Source: Gaetbulibacter saemankumensis DSM 17032 | GTDB taxonomy: Bacteria > Bacteroidota > Bacteroidia > Flavobacteriales > Flavobacteriaceae | Assembly (NCBI RefSeq): GCF_000425645.1 | Contig: NZ_AUDV01000005.1 | Location: forward strand, 124,001 to 188,000 | Direction of reading: 5' to 3' | Length of the DNA stretch: 64,000 nucleotides | Shown here: positions 15,705-24,850 of the stretch, in pieces | Layout: each line of letters starts with the position of its first letter | How positions within the stretch are numbered: position 1 is the first letter of the stretch | The notes under the pieces: generated by a model | Seen by the model: the letters and a program-made list of their open reading frames with translations, nothing else | Database searches by the model: none | Told to the model about the DNA's origin: nothing | Position numbers and translations under genes: made by a program

Positions 15705-17393
15705 TTACATACTATGAAACTCTATTAAATTAGCTTCATAGTACTGATCGCCTAACTTGGTTAGCAAATCTCTTATGATTCTACTGTCTCCATCGGTAGA
15801 AATAGCCGAATACCCTACATCGTTTAGCTTACCAAGTCTTAAATCGATAATATTAATATTTTTTGAAGCTAAGGCTGATAGTAAAATCAATAACACCCCA
15901 GGGGCATTATGATGCTTTGTTAATATAACTTTATCACTTAAAAGTAAATTTAACCGTACACCATCCATCTCAAGTAAATAGACGCCTTCTGTATAATAAT
16001 TTGGCAACTCAGCATCTTCTTTATAGGTTAACTTATCAAACAAACCCAAATCTGTCCCTTTAATGAAGTCAATAGCACTATCTACATTACCATTCTGATT
16101 ATTTATTGCTAAAAAGGCTTTCGAAGTTCCATCTTTATTCGATTTTAATCGTGCAGTTTCCACATTAATTCCTTCCGACGCCAGAGTGTTGAAAAGAGAA
16201 GATACTACCCCAGGTTCATCCTTATGCTCAGAAAACAACCCATTAAGCTTTACTCCTGTTGATTTTGGAATCTCGTTAGTCACGGTAATAGACTTGCCCC
16301 ATTTTCGAATTCTAATCGCATTATATTCCCCCATACTAGTGGAGTTTTTATAAATATCTACAAACTCAGAAAAAGAACCTCCGAACGAAAAATCTGGAAT
16401 TATACGTCGTTGTTCGTTATCTAGCCGTTGATTTAAAAGTTCTATCCCCTTGTTTAAAACTGTGTATTTTACTTTTAGATCATGATCATCGAAAATCGTT
16501 CTGTTTTCCGGAATTAATTTCGAATAGCTCACGTAGCTTTCATAACCAGCTTCTTGAATATATTCTAAACTTTCCTTAAAATTTAACCCATAATAACGCA
16601 CATGATGGGTGTCTGTACCTACACAAACCGGTATCTGAAGTTCGTTTGCACGACGTAAAATACTTTGTATTGGATATACCCCAACTCCTTTAAATTTACC
16701 TGCCATATTCACATCTAAAGACAGGTTTCTATCGGCTATTAATTCTAACAACGTTCGAAATTTATTGGCTAAAGGATGTGCGCTTGTTTCAAAATTAATC
16801 AAAGCTTCCGGCATATCAACATTCAGCTTAGGTAAATCGATATGCCCTATAATTTGAATCATATCCCCGAAACATTCAATCATTTGAATCATTTCATTAA
16901 AATATCCATCCCAATAAGCTTCTAAACTTCCTCGTATCTTTAAAAGTTCCATAGCCTCTTCCTTCGAACCATCATAAGGCAGGCCTTCAGGAGCAAAATG
17001 CACAGAGCCGATTACATAATCAGCATCTTCGGCCTGAAAAATCTTTGAACGACTCCACTGCAACCCAAGATCAGGTCCCATCCACTCTAACTCAACTCCG
17101 TATTTAATATTTATTTTACCTTCATACTTCTTACGCAAATTGGCTATACGCTTTGGGTAATTTAAATAGGAACGATTACCTCTAATAAATTTCACATTAG
17201 TATCGCGCTCCGCAGTATATCGAAAACTCGTAAGCCTCGGAGAGTGAATAATAAAAGTAATACTTGGGTGATTAGCTTCAATAGCTTTATCTATAATATC
17301 TTCTAATTTATCTATACCATGCTTTACATGATCCTGTTCTGTTCCTGCATGAATACCATGTGTTTCCCAAATAAATTCGTTGAGTTTTCTCAT
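15705..17393 (-). CDS. PHP-domain phosphoesterase fused to two ACT-like domains
   Basis: The protein is 562 residues from ATG 17393. Residues 1-280 form a PHP hydrolase domain of the histidinol-phosphatase type. Candidate metal ligands occur in ETHGIHAGTEQDH, YGVELEW, GSVHFAPEG, GHIDLPK and GTDTHH. After a linker, two repeats resemble the ACT domains of 3-phosphoglycerate dehydrogenase: about 385-455 (EHKDEPGVVSSLFNTLASEGINV) and 487-555 (HHNAPGVLLILLSALASKNINI). ACT domains bind amino acids, so an allosterically controlled phosphatase or a regulator is plausible. No his or ser biosynthesis genes are adjacent. The substrate is unknown; the ACT assignment rests on the conserved PGV...L...NI pattern. 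Confidence 0.8.
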   Translation of the reverse strand: MRKLNEFIWETHGIHAGTEQDHVKHGIDKLEDIIDKAIEANHPSITFIIHSPRLTSFRYTAERDTNVKFIRGNRSYLNYPKRIANLRKKYEGKINIKYGVELEWMGPDLGLQWSRSKIFQAEDADYVIGSVHFAPEGLPYDGSKEEAMELLKIRGSLEAYWDGYFNEMIQMIECFGDMIQIIGHIDLPKLNVDMPEALINFETSAHPLANKFRTLLELIADRNLSLDVNMAGKFKGVGVYPIQSILRRANELQIPVCVGTDTHHVRYYGLNFKESLEYIQEAGYESYVSYSKLIPENRTIFDDHDLKVKYTVLNKGIELLNQRLDNEQRRIIPDFSFGGSFSEFVDIYKNSTSMGEYNAIRIRKWGKSITVTNEIPKSTGVKLNGLFSEHKDEPGVVSSLFNTLASEGINVETARLKSNKDGTSKAFLAINNQNGNVDSAIDFIKGTDLGLFDKLTYKEDAELPNYYTEGVYLLEMDGVRLNLLLSDKVILTKHHNAPGVLLILLSALASKNINIIDLRLGKLNDVGYSAISTDGDSRIIRDLLTKLGDQYYEANLIEFHSM

Positions 17394-17444
17394 CAATTAA
17401 AAAGTCTATAAATTGCTTACGTTGCATCAAATTTAACCATTGAT

Positions 17445-17469
17445 ACAGAATTATTAACCATAACTCTGT
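17445..17469. repeat. Imperfect inverted repeat upstream of the PHP-ACT gene
   Basis: ACAGAATTAT (17445-17454) and ATAACTCTGT (17460-17469) match at nine of ten positions around a five-base spacer. It lies 50 bases upstream of the PHP-ACT start, in the 235-base gap that diverges to recG. It is a candidate operator only; AT-rich DNA gives such matches by chance fairly often. Confidence 0.35.
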
Positions 17470-17628
17470 CAATTTTAAAAAAAATTAAAAAGATTAGTTT
17501 TGACCCTATAAAAATGCCTTAAATTAATAAACTTATTAAGAATTCCATAATTCAAATAAGGTTGTTTGTTCCATCTAAAAGTTAAATTGGCATTTTAGGA
17601 TTTAAATGATTTGTTTAAATTCGCTTTT

Positions 17629-19731
17629 ATGAAGCATAACCTACAAATTCCAATCGATTACTTGAAAGGCGTTGGTCCCAATCGTGCCAATTTACTTAGA
17701 AAGGAATTGGGTGTGCACTCCTATCAGGACCTCATTAATTTATTCCCTAATCGATATATCGATAGAACTCAGTATTATAAAATAAACAAGTTACAACAAA
17801 ATAATGCTGATGTACAGATTATTGGAAAAATTACGAGCTTTAAGGAGGTGGCGCAAAAACGAGGAAAGCGTCTAGTTGCTACCTACCAGGATGATACAGG
17901 CACTATGGAACTGGTGTGGTTTCGAGGACAAAAATGGATTCGTGAAAATTTAAAATTAAACAAACCTTATGTTGCATTTGGGAAAACCAATTGGTTTAAT
18001 GGCAAATTTTCTATGCCGCATCCCGAACTGGAATTATTGGAAGAACACGAAAAAAATTTAAGATCGGCTATGCAACCGGTTTACCCTTCCACAGAAAAAT
18101 TAACAAATAGCGGCATTTCCAATAAGACAATCAGTAAAATTATTCAGCAGCTCTTTATTGAAACGAAAGGCGATTTTAACGAAACATTATCTGAGAATTT
18201 AAAAAAAGAACTGCATCTCATTTCTAAAAGTGAAGCCCTTTTTAATGTTCATTTTCCGAAGAGTCAGGAGTTACTTAGCAAAGCGCAGTTTCGATTAAAA
18301 TTTGAAGAATTATTTTACATTCAATTGCAATTAATCATCAAAAATCAATTGCATAAATCAAAAATTAAAGGATTTCCTTTTACAGAAATTGGCAACTATT
18401 TTAACACATTTTATAAATCACATTTACCTTTTGAATTAACCAATGCACAAAAACGTGTATTAAAGGAAATTCGAGCCGATTTAGGCAGTCATGCACAAAT
18501 GAATCGACTTTTACAAGGTGATGTGGGATCTGGCAAGACCATTGTAGCTTTAATGGCAATGTTAATGGCACTTGACAACGGTTTTCAGGCTTGTTTAATG
18601 GCTCCTACTGAAATTTTGTCAGTACAGCATTATAATGGACTAGTTGAAATGTGTAACAAATTGAATATCAGTATAAAAATATTAACAGGTTCAAGTAAAA
18701 CTTCAGAACGAAAAGAAATTCATGAATCCCTTGAAAATGGGGAGTTACAAATCCTAATTGGCACACATGCTTTACTGGAAGATAAGGTTAAATTTAAAAA
18801 TTTAGGCCTAGCTATTATAGATGAACAACACCGTTTTGGTGTTGCGCAACGCAGTAAATTATGGCACAAAAACACATCGCCTCCACATGTGCTTGTAATG
18901 ACTGCTACCCCTATTCCAAGAACCCTAGCTATGTCGGTTTACGGTGATCTTGATATATCTATAATTGATGAGTTACCCGCTGGAAGAAAACCTATAAAAA
19001 CGGTGCATCGTTATGATAAAAATCGACTAAATGTATTTCGATTTATAAGAGAGGAAATTGCTCTAGGTAGACAAGTATATGTTGTGTACCCCCTAATTCA
19101 GGAAAGCGAAAAAATGGATTATAAAGATTTAATGGATGGCTACGAGAGTATTTCGAGAGATTTCCCAATGCCAGACTATCAAATTTCTATAGTTCACGGG
19201 CAAATGAAACCGGCAGATAAAGAATATGAAATGCAACGCTTCGCTAAAGGTGAAACACAAATCATGGTAGCTACAACGGTTATTGAAGTAGGTGTTAATG
19301 TCCCCAACGCTTCTGTAATGATTATTGAGAGTGCCGAGCGCTTTGGCCTCTCCCAGCTTCATCAATTGCGGGGTCGTGTTGGGCGTGGTGCAGAACAAAG
19401 TTATTGCATACTCATGACTGGGCATAAACTTAGCAACGACAGCAAAACCCGCCTTGAAACGATGGTAAAGACTACTGATGGGTTTGAAATCGCTGAAGTA
19501 GACTTAAAACTACGCGGGCCCGGTGATTTAATGGGCACACAACAAAGCGGCGTTTTAAACCTTAAAATAGCTGATATTGTTAAAGACAAAGATTTGCTTC
19601 AACATGCGCGCTACCACGCTAAAAAGATACTAAAGGAAGATCCTAAATTGTCAAATCTAGACAATCAAGTCATTCTGAACACCTATAAAGCTCTGAGTAA
19701 ATTTAAAAATATATGGAATTACATCAGTTAA
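17629..19731 (+). CDS. recG: ATP-dependent DNA helicase RecG
   Basis: RecG remodels stalled forks and Holliday junctions. The 700-residue protein has the N-terminal wedge (OB) domain preceded by PIDYLKGVGPNRANLLRKELG. The helicase motifs follow: LLQGDVGSGKT (Walker A), APTEILSVQHY, IGTHALLE, IIDEQHRFGVAQR (motif II DEQH), MTATPIPRTLA, VVYPLIQESE, VATTVIEVGVNVPNA and QLRGRVGRG. The C-terminal part (LRGPGDLMGTQQSG) is the TRG region. Length is right for the family. ATG 17629 is chosen because it gives the usual N-terminus; the frame also contains a TTG six codons upstream. Confidence 0.97.
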   Translation: MKHNLQIPIDYLKGVGPNRANLLRKELGVHSYQDLINLFPNRYIDRTQYYKINKLQQNNADVQIIGKITSFKEVAQKRGKRLVATYQDDTGTMELVWFRGQKWIRENLKLNKPYVAFGKTNWFNGKFSMPHPELELLEEHEKNLRSAMQPVYPSTEKLTNSGISNKTISKIIQQLFIETKGDFNETLSENLKKELHLISKSEALFNVHFPKSQELLSKAQFRLKFEELFYIQLQLIIKNQLHKSKIKGFPFTEIGNYFNTFYKSHLPFELTNAQKRVLKEIRADLGSHAQMNRLLQGDVGSGKTIVALMAMLMALDNGFQACLMAPTEILSVQHYNGLVEMCNKLNISIKILTGSSKTSERKEIHESLENGELQILIGTHALLEDKVKFKNLGLAIIDEQHRFGVAQRSKLWHKNTSPPHVLVMTATPIPRTLAMSVYGDLDISIIDELPAGRKPIKTVHRYDKNRLNVFRFIREEIALGRQVYVVYPLIQESEKMDYKDLMDGYESISRDFPMPDYQISIVHGQMKPADKEYEMQRFAKGETQIMVATTVIEVGVNVPNASVMIIESAERFGLSQLHQLRGRVGRGAEQSYCILMTGHKLSNDSKTRLETMVKTTDGFEIAEVDLKLRGPGDLMGTQQSGVLNLKIADIVKDKDLLQHARYHAKKILKEDPKLSNLDNQVILNTYKALSKFKNIWNYIS

Positions 19732-19732
19732 T

Positions 19733-19756
19733 AGCTCAACCGGGGCTAGTTGAGCT
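19733..19756 (+). other. Hairpin directly after recG
   Basis: AGCTCAAC (19733-19740) pairs perfectly with GTTGAGCT (19749-19756) around an eight-base GC-rich loop, beginning two bases past the recG stop. No T run follows, so it is not a classical terminator. It may protect the 3' end or cause pausing before the second hairpin at 19825. Confidence 0.45.
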
Positions 19757-19824
19757 TAGAACAAAACTATTAGTAGTTTGATTGATGATTAATAACTGAC
19801 TATCAAGGTATAAACAAAATCAAC

Positions 19825-19844
19825 ACCCTAGTGTTAGGGTTTTG
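19825..19844 (+). terminator. Probable terminator of recG
   Basis: ACCCTA (19825-19830) pairs with TAGGGT (19835-19840) around GTGT, followed by TTTGTT. The stem is short (six pairs) but GC-rich for this genome and lies about 95 bases past recG. Moderate support only. Confidence 0.4.
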
Positions 19845-19924
19845 TTAAAGAATTTACCCTCTTAGTTAATTAACAATTTCCCAACAAGCTTTTATCTCGC
19901 TTTAGGTATCTTGAACAGATTGTT

Positions 19925-19932
19925 TAACTTTG
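19925..19932 (+). promoter_or_regulatory. -7 box upstream of mutS2
   Basis: TAACTTTG fits TAnnTTTG exactly and lies 31 bases before the mutS2 ATG at 19963. I do not see a convincing TTG at the -33 spacing, so only the -7 half is supported. Confidence 0.5.
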
Positions 19933-19962
19933 CCTGTTCCCTATTAAATTTAGAAGTTAAGA

Positions 19963-22134
19963 ATGATTCACATTAACGAAAAAACATTACAAGATTTAGA
20001 ATTCCCAACGGTTTTGTATCAGGTAAGCGAATATTGCATAACGCCCTTAGGTAACGAAAAAGCATTACAGATAAGTCCATACAGAACCAAAGAAGAACTC
20101 ATGGATAGTCTACAATTAACCAATGAGTATTTATCTTCATTTTACAATGACAATCGCATTCCAAACCATAGCTTCGATACCATTGAAAAGGAAATTAAAC
20201 TTTTAAAAATAGAAAACACTTATTTAGAAGTCTTTAGTTTAAGAAAAATAGCAGCGATTTCAGTTACTTCAAATGAAATTATAACGTTTCTAAAAAAGTT
20301 TGAAGAATATTACCCTGGCTTATCTAGTTATGCTTCACATATTGAAGTTACTAAAATCATTATAGAAAAAATCAATGGTATAGTTGATCGATTTGGCGAC
20401 ATAAAAAACAGCGCTTCTCCACTATTAGCAGATTTAAGACAATCCATAAACAATGTAAAGGGGAAAATAAATCAAAGTTTCGTAACCGCCTTAAATACGT
20501 ACCACGGCCTAGATTACTTGGACGATATTCGAGAATCTGTTATTGAAAACAGACGGGTACTTGCAGTAAAATCTATGTATCGCCGTAAGGTTAAAGGAAA
20601 CATCATGGGTAGCAGCAAAACAGGAAGCATAGTTTATATGGAGCCTGAAGCCACCCTTCAATATACACGAGAACTCAATAATTTAGAATACGAAGAAAAA
20701 GAAGAGATTATCCGTATTTTAAAAGAAGTGACAAATTTTATTCGTCCATTTACAGGCCTCCTAAAAAAGTACCTGGATTTCCTAATAGAAATTGATGTTA
20801 TTTCTGCTAAAGCGAAGTATGCTCAATCTATGAATGCTATCCTTCCGGAAATTACCGAAGCACGTAGCATGTTCATTCGTGATGCTTACCACCCACTTTT
20901 GTATTTAACAAATAAGGCGAAAAAAGCAGAAACTTTCCCGCAAACGATAACACTAGAAGAAGATAAACGCATCATTGTTATTTCAGGTCCTAATGCCGGC
21001 GGAAAAAGTATCACCTTGAAAACTGTTGGTTTGTTGCAGGTAATGCTTCAAAGTGGCTTATTAATACCTGTTCACGAACGTAGCTCTATCTGCTTATTTG
21101 ATAGAATATTAAGTGATATTGGAGACAACCAGTCCATAGAAAATCATTTGAGCACCTATAGCTATCGATTGAAGCAAATGAATTACTTCCTAAAGAAATG
21201 CAATCGAAATACCTTGTTTTTAATTGATGAATTTGGTACTGGAAGTGACCCCGAGTTAGGTGGTGCTTTAGCAGAAACTTTTTTAGAAGAGTTTTACCAT
21301 CGCGAAGCCTTTGGAATTATTACAACGCACTATTCAAACTTAAAAATTTTAGCAAATGAATTACCTCATATGCTAAATGCAAATATGCTCTTTGATGAGC
21401 GTACTTTAGAACCATTATTCAAACTGGTTATTGGGCAAGCAGGTAGTTCGTTTACTTTTGAAGTTGCTCAAAAAAACGGCATCCCGTATGGGTTAATAAA
21501 TCGCGCAAAGAAAAAGATTGAACGCAGCAAGGTACGTTTTGATGCTACTATAGCGAAACTTCAAAAAGAGCGCTCTAAACTTGAAAAAACGGGGCAATCA
21601 TTAAAATTAAATGAAAAGAAAAAAATTGAGGAGGCTGACCGACTTGAAGAAATTAATTCAAAAATTCAAAAGAAACTGGAAAGCTATCAGGAGTTATACG
21701 ATAGTAATCAACGCTTAATTTATCTTGGACAAAAAGTTAATGATTTAGCCGAAAAATACTTCGAAAACAAACAGAAGCGTGATTTAATGGGCGAACTGTT
21801 TAAAATGGTACAAATAGAAAACTCAAAACGAAAAAAAGTATCTCCTAAAGAAAAGAAAGCTGTTAAAGCAAAGGAAAAACAAGTAAAACAAGAGGTAGAA
21901 CAAGCAGTTACAGTTATTCGCGAGAAGAAAAAAGAAGTTAAGAAAAAAGCTATCGAGAGACCAAAACCAAAGCCTATTTTAAAAATAGGTGATCGTGTAA
22001 GAATGAACGATGGTCGTGCTATAGGTAGTATTGATAAAATTGAAAAGAATAAAGCCATTGTAAATTACGGCATTTTTACCACAAATGTAAGTTTAGATGA
22101 ACTGGAATTAGTAGAGGCCGTAAAGAAAAATTAA
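19963..22134 (+). CDS. mutS2: MutS2-type DNA mismatch/recombination ATPase lacking an Smr domain
   Basis: This 723-residue MutS2 homologue is of the type thought to bind branched DNA and limit recombination. The core and clamp regions (about 1-330) lead into the ATPase: Walker A GPNAGGKS (342-349), LSDIGDNQSIENHLSTYS, FLIDEFGTGSDP (Walker B) and ITTHYSNLK. A long charged helix follows (about 500-680). The protein ends in a KOW-like segment (ILKIGDRVRMNDGRAIGSIDKI). The C-terminal Smr nuclease domain of Bacillus MutS2 (about 785 residues) is absent; there is no room for it before the stop. Nicking activity is therefore doubtful. The DCC protein gene follows after 10 bases. Confidence 0.92.
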   Translation: MIHINEKTLQDLEFPTVLYQVSEYCITPLGNEKALQISPYRTKEELMDSLQLTNEYLSSFYNDNRIPNHSFDTIEKEIKLLKIENTYLEVFSLRKIAAISVTSNEIITFLKKFEEYYPGLSSYASHIEVTKIIIEKINGIVDRFGDIKNSASPLLADLRQSINNVKGKINQSFVTALNTYHGLDYLDDIRESVIENRRVLAVKSMYRRKVKGNIMGSSKTGSIVYMEPEATLQYTRELNNLEYEEKEEIIRILKEVTNFIRPFTGLLKKYLDFLIEIDVISAKAKYAQSMNAILPEITEARSMFIRDAYHPLLYLTNKAKKAETFPQTITLEEDKRIIVISGPNAGGKSITLKTVGLLQVMLQSGLLIPVHERSSICLFDRILSDIGDNQSIENHLSTYSYRLKQMNYFLKKCNRNTLFLIDEFGTGSDPELGGALAETFLEEFYHREAFGIITTHYSNLKILANELPHMLNANMLFDERTLEPLFKLVIGQAGSSFTFEVAQKNGIPYGLINRAKKKIERSKVRFDATIAKLQKERSKLEKTGQSLKLNEKKKIEEADRLEEINSKIQKKLESYQELYDSNQRLIYLGQKVNDLAEKYFENKQKRDLMGELFKMVQIENSKRKKVSPKEKKAVKAKEKQVKQEVEQAVTVIREKKKEVKKKAIERPKPKPILKIGDRVRMNDGRAIGSIDKIEKNKAIVNYGIFTTNVSLDELELVEAVKKN

Positions 22135-22144
22135 CCCCTATTAC

Positions 22145-22564
22145 ATGCCTAATTCCTTACCCAAACATAAGAAACTAATTTTATTCGATGGGGTTTGCAA
22201 TCTATGTAATTATAGTGTGCAATACGTAATAAAACATGATAAAAACAACATTTTCATGTTCTCTACACTACAAAGTGATATTGCGAAAACTATTATAACA
22301 TCACATAAAATAGATATTGAAAAGACTGATTCTATTTTATTATATCACCGAGACAAAGGCATCGTAACAAAATCTACGGCAGCCCTAAAAATTGCGTACC
22401 ACCTAAAATTCCCAAATAACTTATTAGGTGTTTTTCTAGTTATTCCAAGCAGTCTTCGGGATGGAATCTACGATTTTATAGCGAAAAACAGGTATAGGTG
22501 GTTTGGAAAAAGAGATCGTTGTATGATTCCTACTCCCGACTTAAAAAGTAAATTTCTGGAGTAA
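22145..22564 (+). CDS. DCC-family thiol-disulfide oxidoreductase-like protein (DUF393)
   Basis: This 139-residue protein carries the family motif LILFDGVCNLCN near the N-terminus (DGVCNLC, a DxxCxxC pattern) on a thioredoxin-like fold, and the closing RYRWFGKRDRCMIP. Members are annotated as putative thiol-disulfide oxidoreductases without proven substrates. It is cytosolic, with no signal peptide. It lies 10 bases after mutS2 and is probably co-transcribed, but nothing links the functions. Its TAA directly abuts the stop of the convergent sulfurtransferase gene. Confidence 0.85.
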   Translation: MPNSLPKHKKLILFDGVCNLCNYSVQYVIKHDKNNIFMFSTLQSDIAKTIITSHKIDIEKTDSILLYHRDKGIVTKSTAALKIAYHLKFPNNLLGVFLVIPSSLRDGIYDFIAKNRYRWFGKRDRCMIPTPDLKSKFLE

Positions 22565-23386
22565 TTATTCTGGCTCTATACTACCCCACTCCGTCCATGA
22601 ACCATCATAAACAGAAATGTGTTCGTAATCACAAATAGTAGCTCCTAATGCTAAAACACAGGCGGTAATACCTGATCCACAGGAAAAAATAATATCATCA
22701 TCCTTCTTAGCTACCTTTTCAAATAGTTCTTCTAATTCCTCTTTAGGTTTTAACAACCCCTGACTTAATAATTCGGTAAAGGGTAGGTTTTTAGAATTTG
22801 GAATGGTTCCCTTGCGCAGTCCTTCACGCGGTTCACCTTCAATACCATTAAAACGTGCTGCAGAACGCGCATCAACAATGGTATGTGTTTTATCTTCCGA
22901 AGCCTTTTTTACATCATAAAAGAAGCGCATAGATTTAGCTTGGTAAATAGCAACAAAATCACCTTTGTTTCCGGTGTATTTTTCCATAGGCTCCGTTTTA
23001 TATCCAGCTACTTTCCAAGCAGGCAGGCCGCCACTAAGCACAGCTACATTTTCATGCCCGAACGCTTTTAAAAGCCACCATACGCGCGCGCTGGAATAAA
23101 TACCCTTATCATCGTAAACAACAATAGCACTGTTATTATTCAAACCTAAGTTGCGGGCTTCTTCCTGAAACTGTTGTGTGGTAGGAAATGTACTTGGAAA
23201 CGGTTCGTTTATATCGCTAAATTTATTTTTAATATCAAAAAATCTAGCTTTTGGAATTTGCCCTAAAGCACTATCAAAAACCTTATTAATCGTTCCATCT
23301 AAGATGATTAAATTTTCAGCATTAGAATGTTGATAAAGCCAATCAACGGTTACTATCGGACTTGGAATATTAATATCAGAACTCAT
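22565..23386 (-). CDS. Two-domain sulfurtransferase (rhodanese / mercaptopyruvate type)
   Basis: This 273-residue protein has two rhodanese domains. The N-terminal one is inactive. The C-terminal one carries the active loop FSCGSGITACV, with the Cys in a CGSGIT loop typical of 3-mercaptopyruvate sulfurtransferases rather than thiosulfate-type enzymes (CRxGxR/K). VDARSAARFNGIEGEPREGLRKGTIPNSKNLPF is the conserved inter-loop region. It transfers sulfane sulfur to cyanide or thiols. There is no signal peptide, so it is cytosolic. It is the second gene of a minus-strand pair with the symporter nine bases upstream, which suggests import and use of a sulfur-containing or related acid, though this is only inferred. 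Confidence 0.92.
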   Translation of the reverse strand: MSSDINIPSPIVTVDWLYQHSNAENLIILDGTINKVFDSALGQIPKARFFDIKNKFSDINEPFPSTFPTTQQFQEEARNLGLNNNSAIVVYDDKGIYSSARVWWLLKAFGHENVAVLSGGLPAWKVAGYKTEPMEKYTGNKGDFVAIYQAKSMRFFYDVKKASEDKTHTIVDARSAARFNGIEGEPREGLRKGTIPNSKNLPFTELLSQGLLKPKEELEELFEKVAKKDDDIIFSCGSGITACVLALGATICDYEHISVYDGSWTEWGSIEPE

Positions 23387-23395
23387 ACATCAAAT

Positions 23396-24697
23396 CTATT
23401 TCTTAATATGATCATTCCAGTTCTTAACTTTTGGAACGCCTAATTTCCCAATCGATTTCGCCACTATCATAGATACTGATGCGTCACCAGTAACATTAAC
23501 CGCTGTTCTACACATATCCAGCGGTCTATCTATTGCAAAAATAAGCGCTAAACCAGCTTCTGGAATTCCCGCCTGAGCTAATACAATAACCAACATAACC
23601 ATACCTGCACCTGGTACAGCTGCACTTCCTATAGAAGCCAATGTAGCCGTTGCAATAATGCCTAATTGCACACTAAAACTTAAATCCATACCAAAAGCCT
23701 GCGCTATAAATACGGCTGCCACTGCCTGATATAAACTGGTTCCATCCATATTAATGGTAGCTCCAATAGGTAAAACAAAACTTGTCACTTCTTCTTCGAC
23801 TCCCAAATGCTCTTCAACTCGTTCCATGGTTACCGGTAAGGTAGCGGCGCTAGAACTTGTAGAAAACGCTAATAATTGAGCCGGCGCAATACCATCAAAA
23901 AATGTCTTTGGTGAAGTTTTAGTAAACACATAAACCAACATCACATATACAAATATCATTAACCCAAGCCCCAATATAACACATAAACCATACCATCCTA
24001 AGGCTTTAAAAAGGTCAACACTTGGCGATTCAACAATTAATGCTGCCAATAAAGCGAACACTCCATAAGGAGCTGCTAACATGATAATATCGATTAGCTT
24101 TAATATAACTTCGTTAAATCCATCGAAAAAATCTTTTACGGGTTTCGCTTTTTCTTCAGGTATTAAAATTAACCCAATTCCAAAAAAGATTGCAAAAAAG
24201 ATTACCTGAAGCATATTACCATTATCGCTTGCTGCTCTAAAAATATTACTTGGCACCAAATCCTCCAATGCTTGTAACGGTCCCGATTCTTTTTGTTTTT
24301 CAGCAGCTGCTATTTTAGATCCCGCTTCTGCCTCATAACTACTAACTAATTCTAAACGTGTTTCTTCACTGATAGAATTTCCTGGCTTAATAGTATTAAC
24401 TACTAATAAGCCTATTGAAACCGCAACTACTGTGGTAATAATATAAATTCCAATAGTTCTACCTCCCATCTTAGAAAGCTTCGATATATCTTTTAAATCG
24501 GAAACTCCTTTAATAAGCGATGCTAATATTAAAGGCACCGCAATTAACTTTAAAGAATTAATAAATATATTACCAAAGGGTTTTATCCAATCCTGAATAA
24601 TTTCTCTACCTCCATCGAACGTACTCATTAGCAATCCAAAAACAACCCCTAGAGCCATTCCTAATAGTATCTGCCAATGTAACGCGAGCTTTTTCAT
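23396..24697 (-). CDS. Dicarboxylate/amino acid:cation symporter (DAACS family)
   Basis: This 433-residue inner-membrane carrier is of the GltP/DctA/SdcS type (glutamate/neutral amino acid and C4-dicarboxylate uptake driven by Na+ or H+). Fingerprints: the HP1 loop AFSTSSSAATLPVTM, TM7 IGATINMDGTSLYQAVAAVFIAQ (NMDGT cation site), HP2 SIGSAAVPGAGMVML and TM8 FAIDRPLDMCRTAVNVTGD with the substrate-contacting Asp and Arg. About eight membrane helices are present. A charged insert (about 115-160) in the TM3-4 region is longer than usual. It starts the symporter-sulfurtransferase pair. An 11-base inverted repeat lies 48 bases upstream. Confidence 0.93.
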   Translation of the reverse strand: MKKLALHWQILLGMALGVVFGLLMSTFDGGREIIQDWIKPFGNIFINSLKLIAVPLILASLIKGVSDLKDISKLSKMGGRTIGIYIITTVVAVSIGLLVVNTIKPGNSISEETRLELVSSYEAEAGSKIAAAEKQKESGPLQALEDLVPSNIFRAASDNGNMLQVIFFAIFFGIGLILIPEEKAKPVKDFFDGFNEVILKLIDIIMLAAPYGVFALLAALIVESPSVDLFKALGWYGLCVILGLGLMIFVYVMLVYVFTKTSPKTFFDGIAPAQLLAFSTSSSAATLPVTMERVEEHLGVEEEVTSFVLPIGATINMDGTSLYQAVAAVFIAQAFGMDLSFSVQLGIIATATLASIGSAAVPGAGMVMLVIVLAQAGIPEAGLALIFAIDRPLDMCRTAVNVTGDASVSMIVAKSIGKLGVPKVKNWNDHIKK

Positions 24698-24744
24698 AAA
24701 TTGATTTAATTTTCGAAATAGATTATAATAAATTATTTGAACTC

Positions 24745-24772
24745 CTGTTTAGTTTATATTAAAACTATACAG
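24745..24772. repeat. Inverted repeat upstream of the symporter-sulfurtransferase pair
   Basis: CTGTTTAGTTT (24745-24755) and AAACTATACAG (24762-24772) match at ten of eleven positions across a six-base spacer. It lies in the 153-base gap between aroC's stop and the symporter start. It could be an operator for the pair or a weak hairpin after aroC; no T run follows on the minus strand. Confidence 0.45.
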
Positions 24773-24850
24773 AAGCTCTTTTTTGCGAATTAATGCTTCA
24801 TGTTTACTAGAGAATACTCAAGTAAAAAGAATACCAATAGCAGGAACTTT

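Noticed and set aside
17503-17600. AAAATGCC / GGCATTTT pair upstream of recG
   Set aside because: Eight bases 70 apart with different flanks; no supporting promoter or conserved element.
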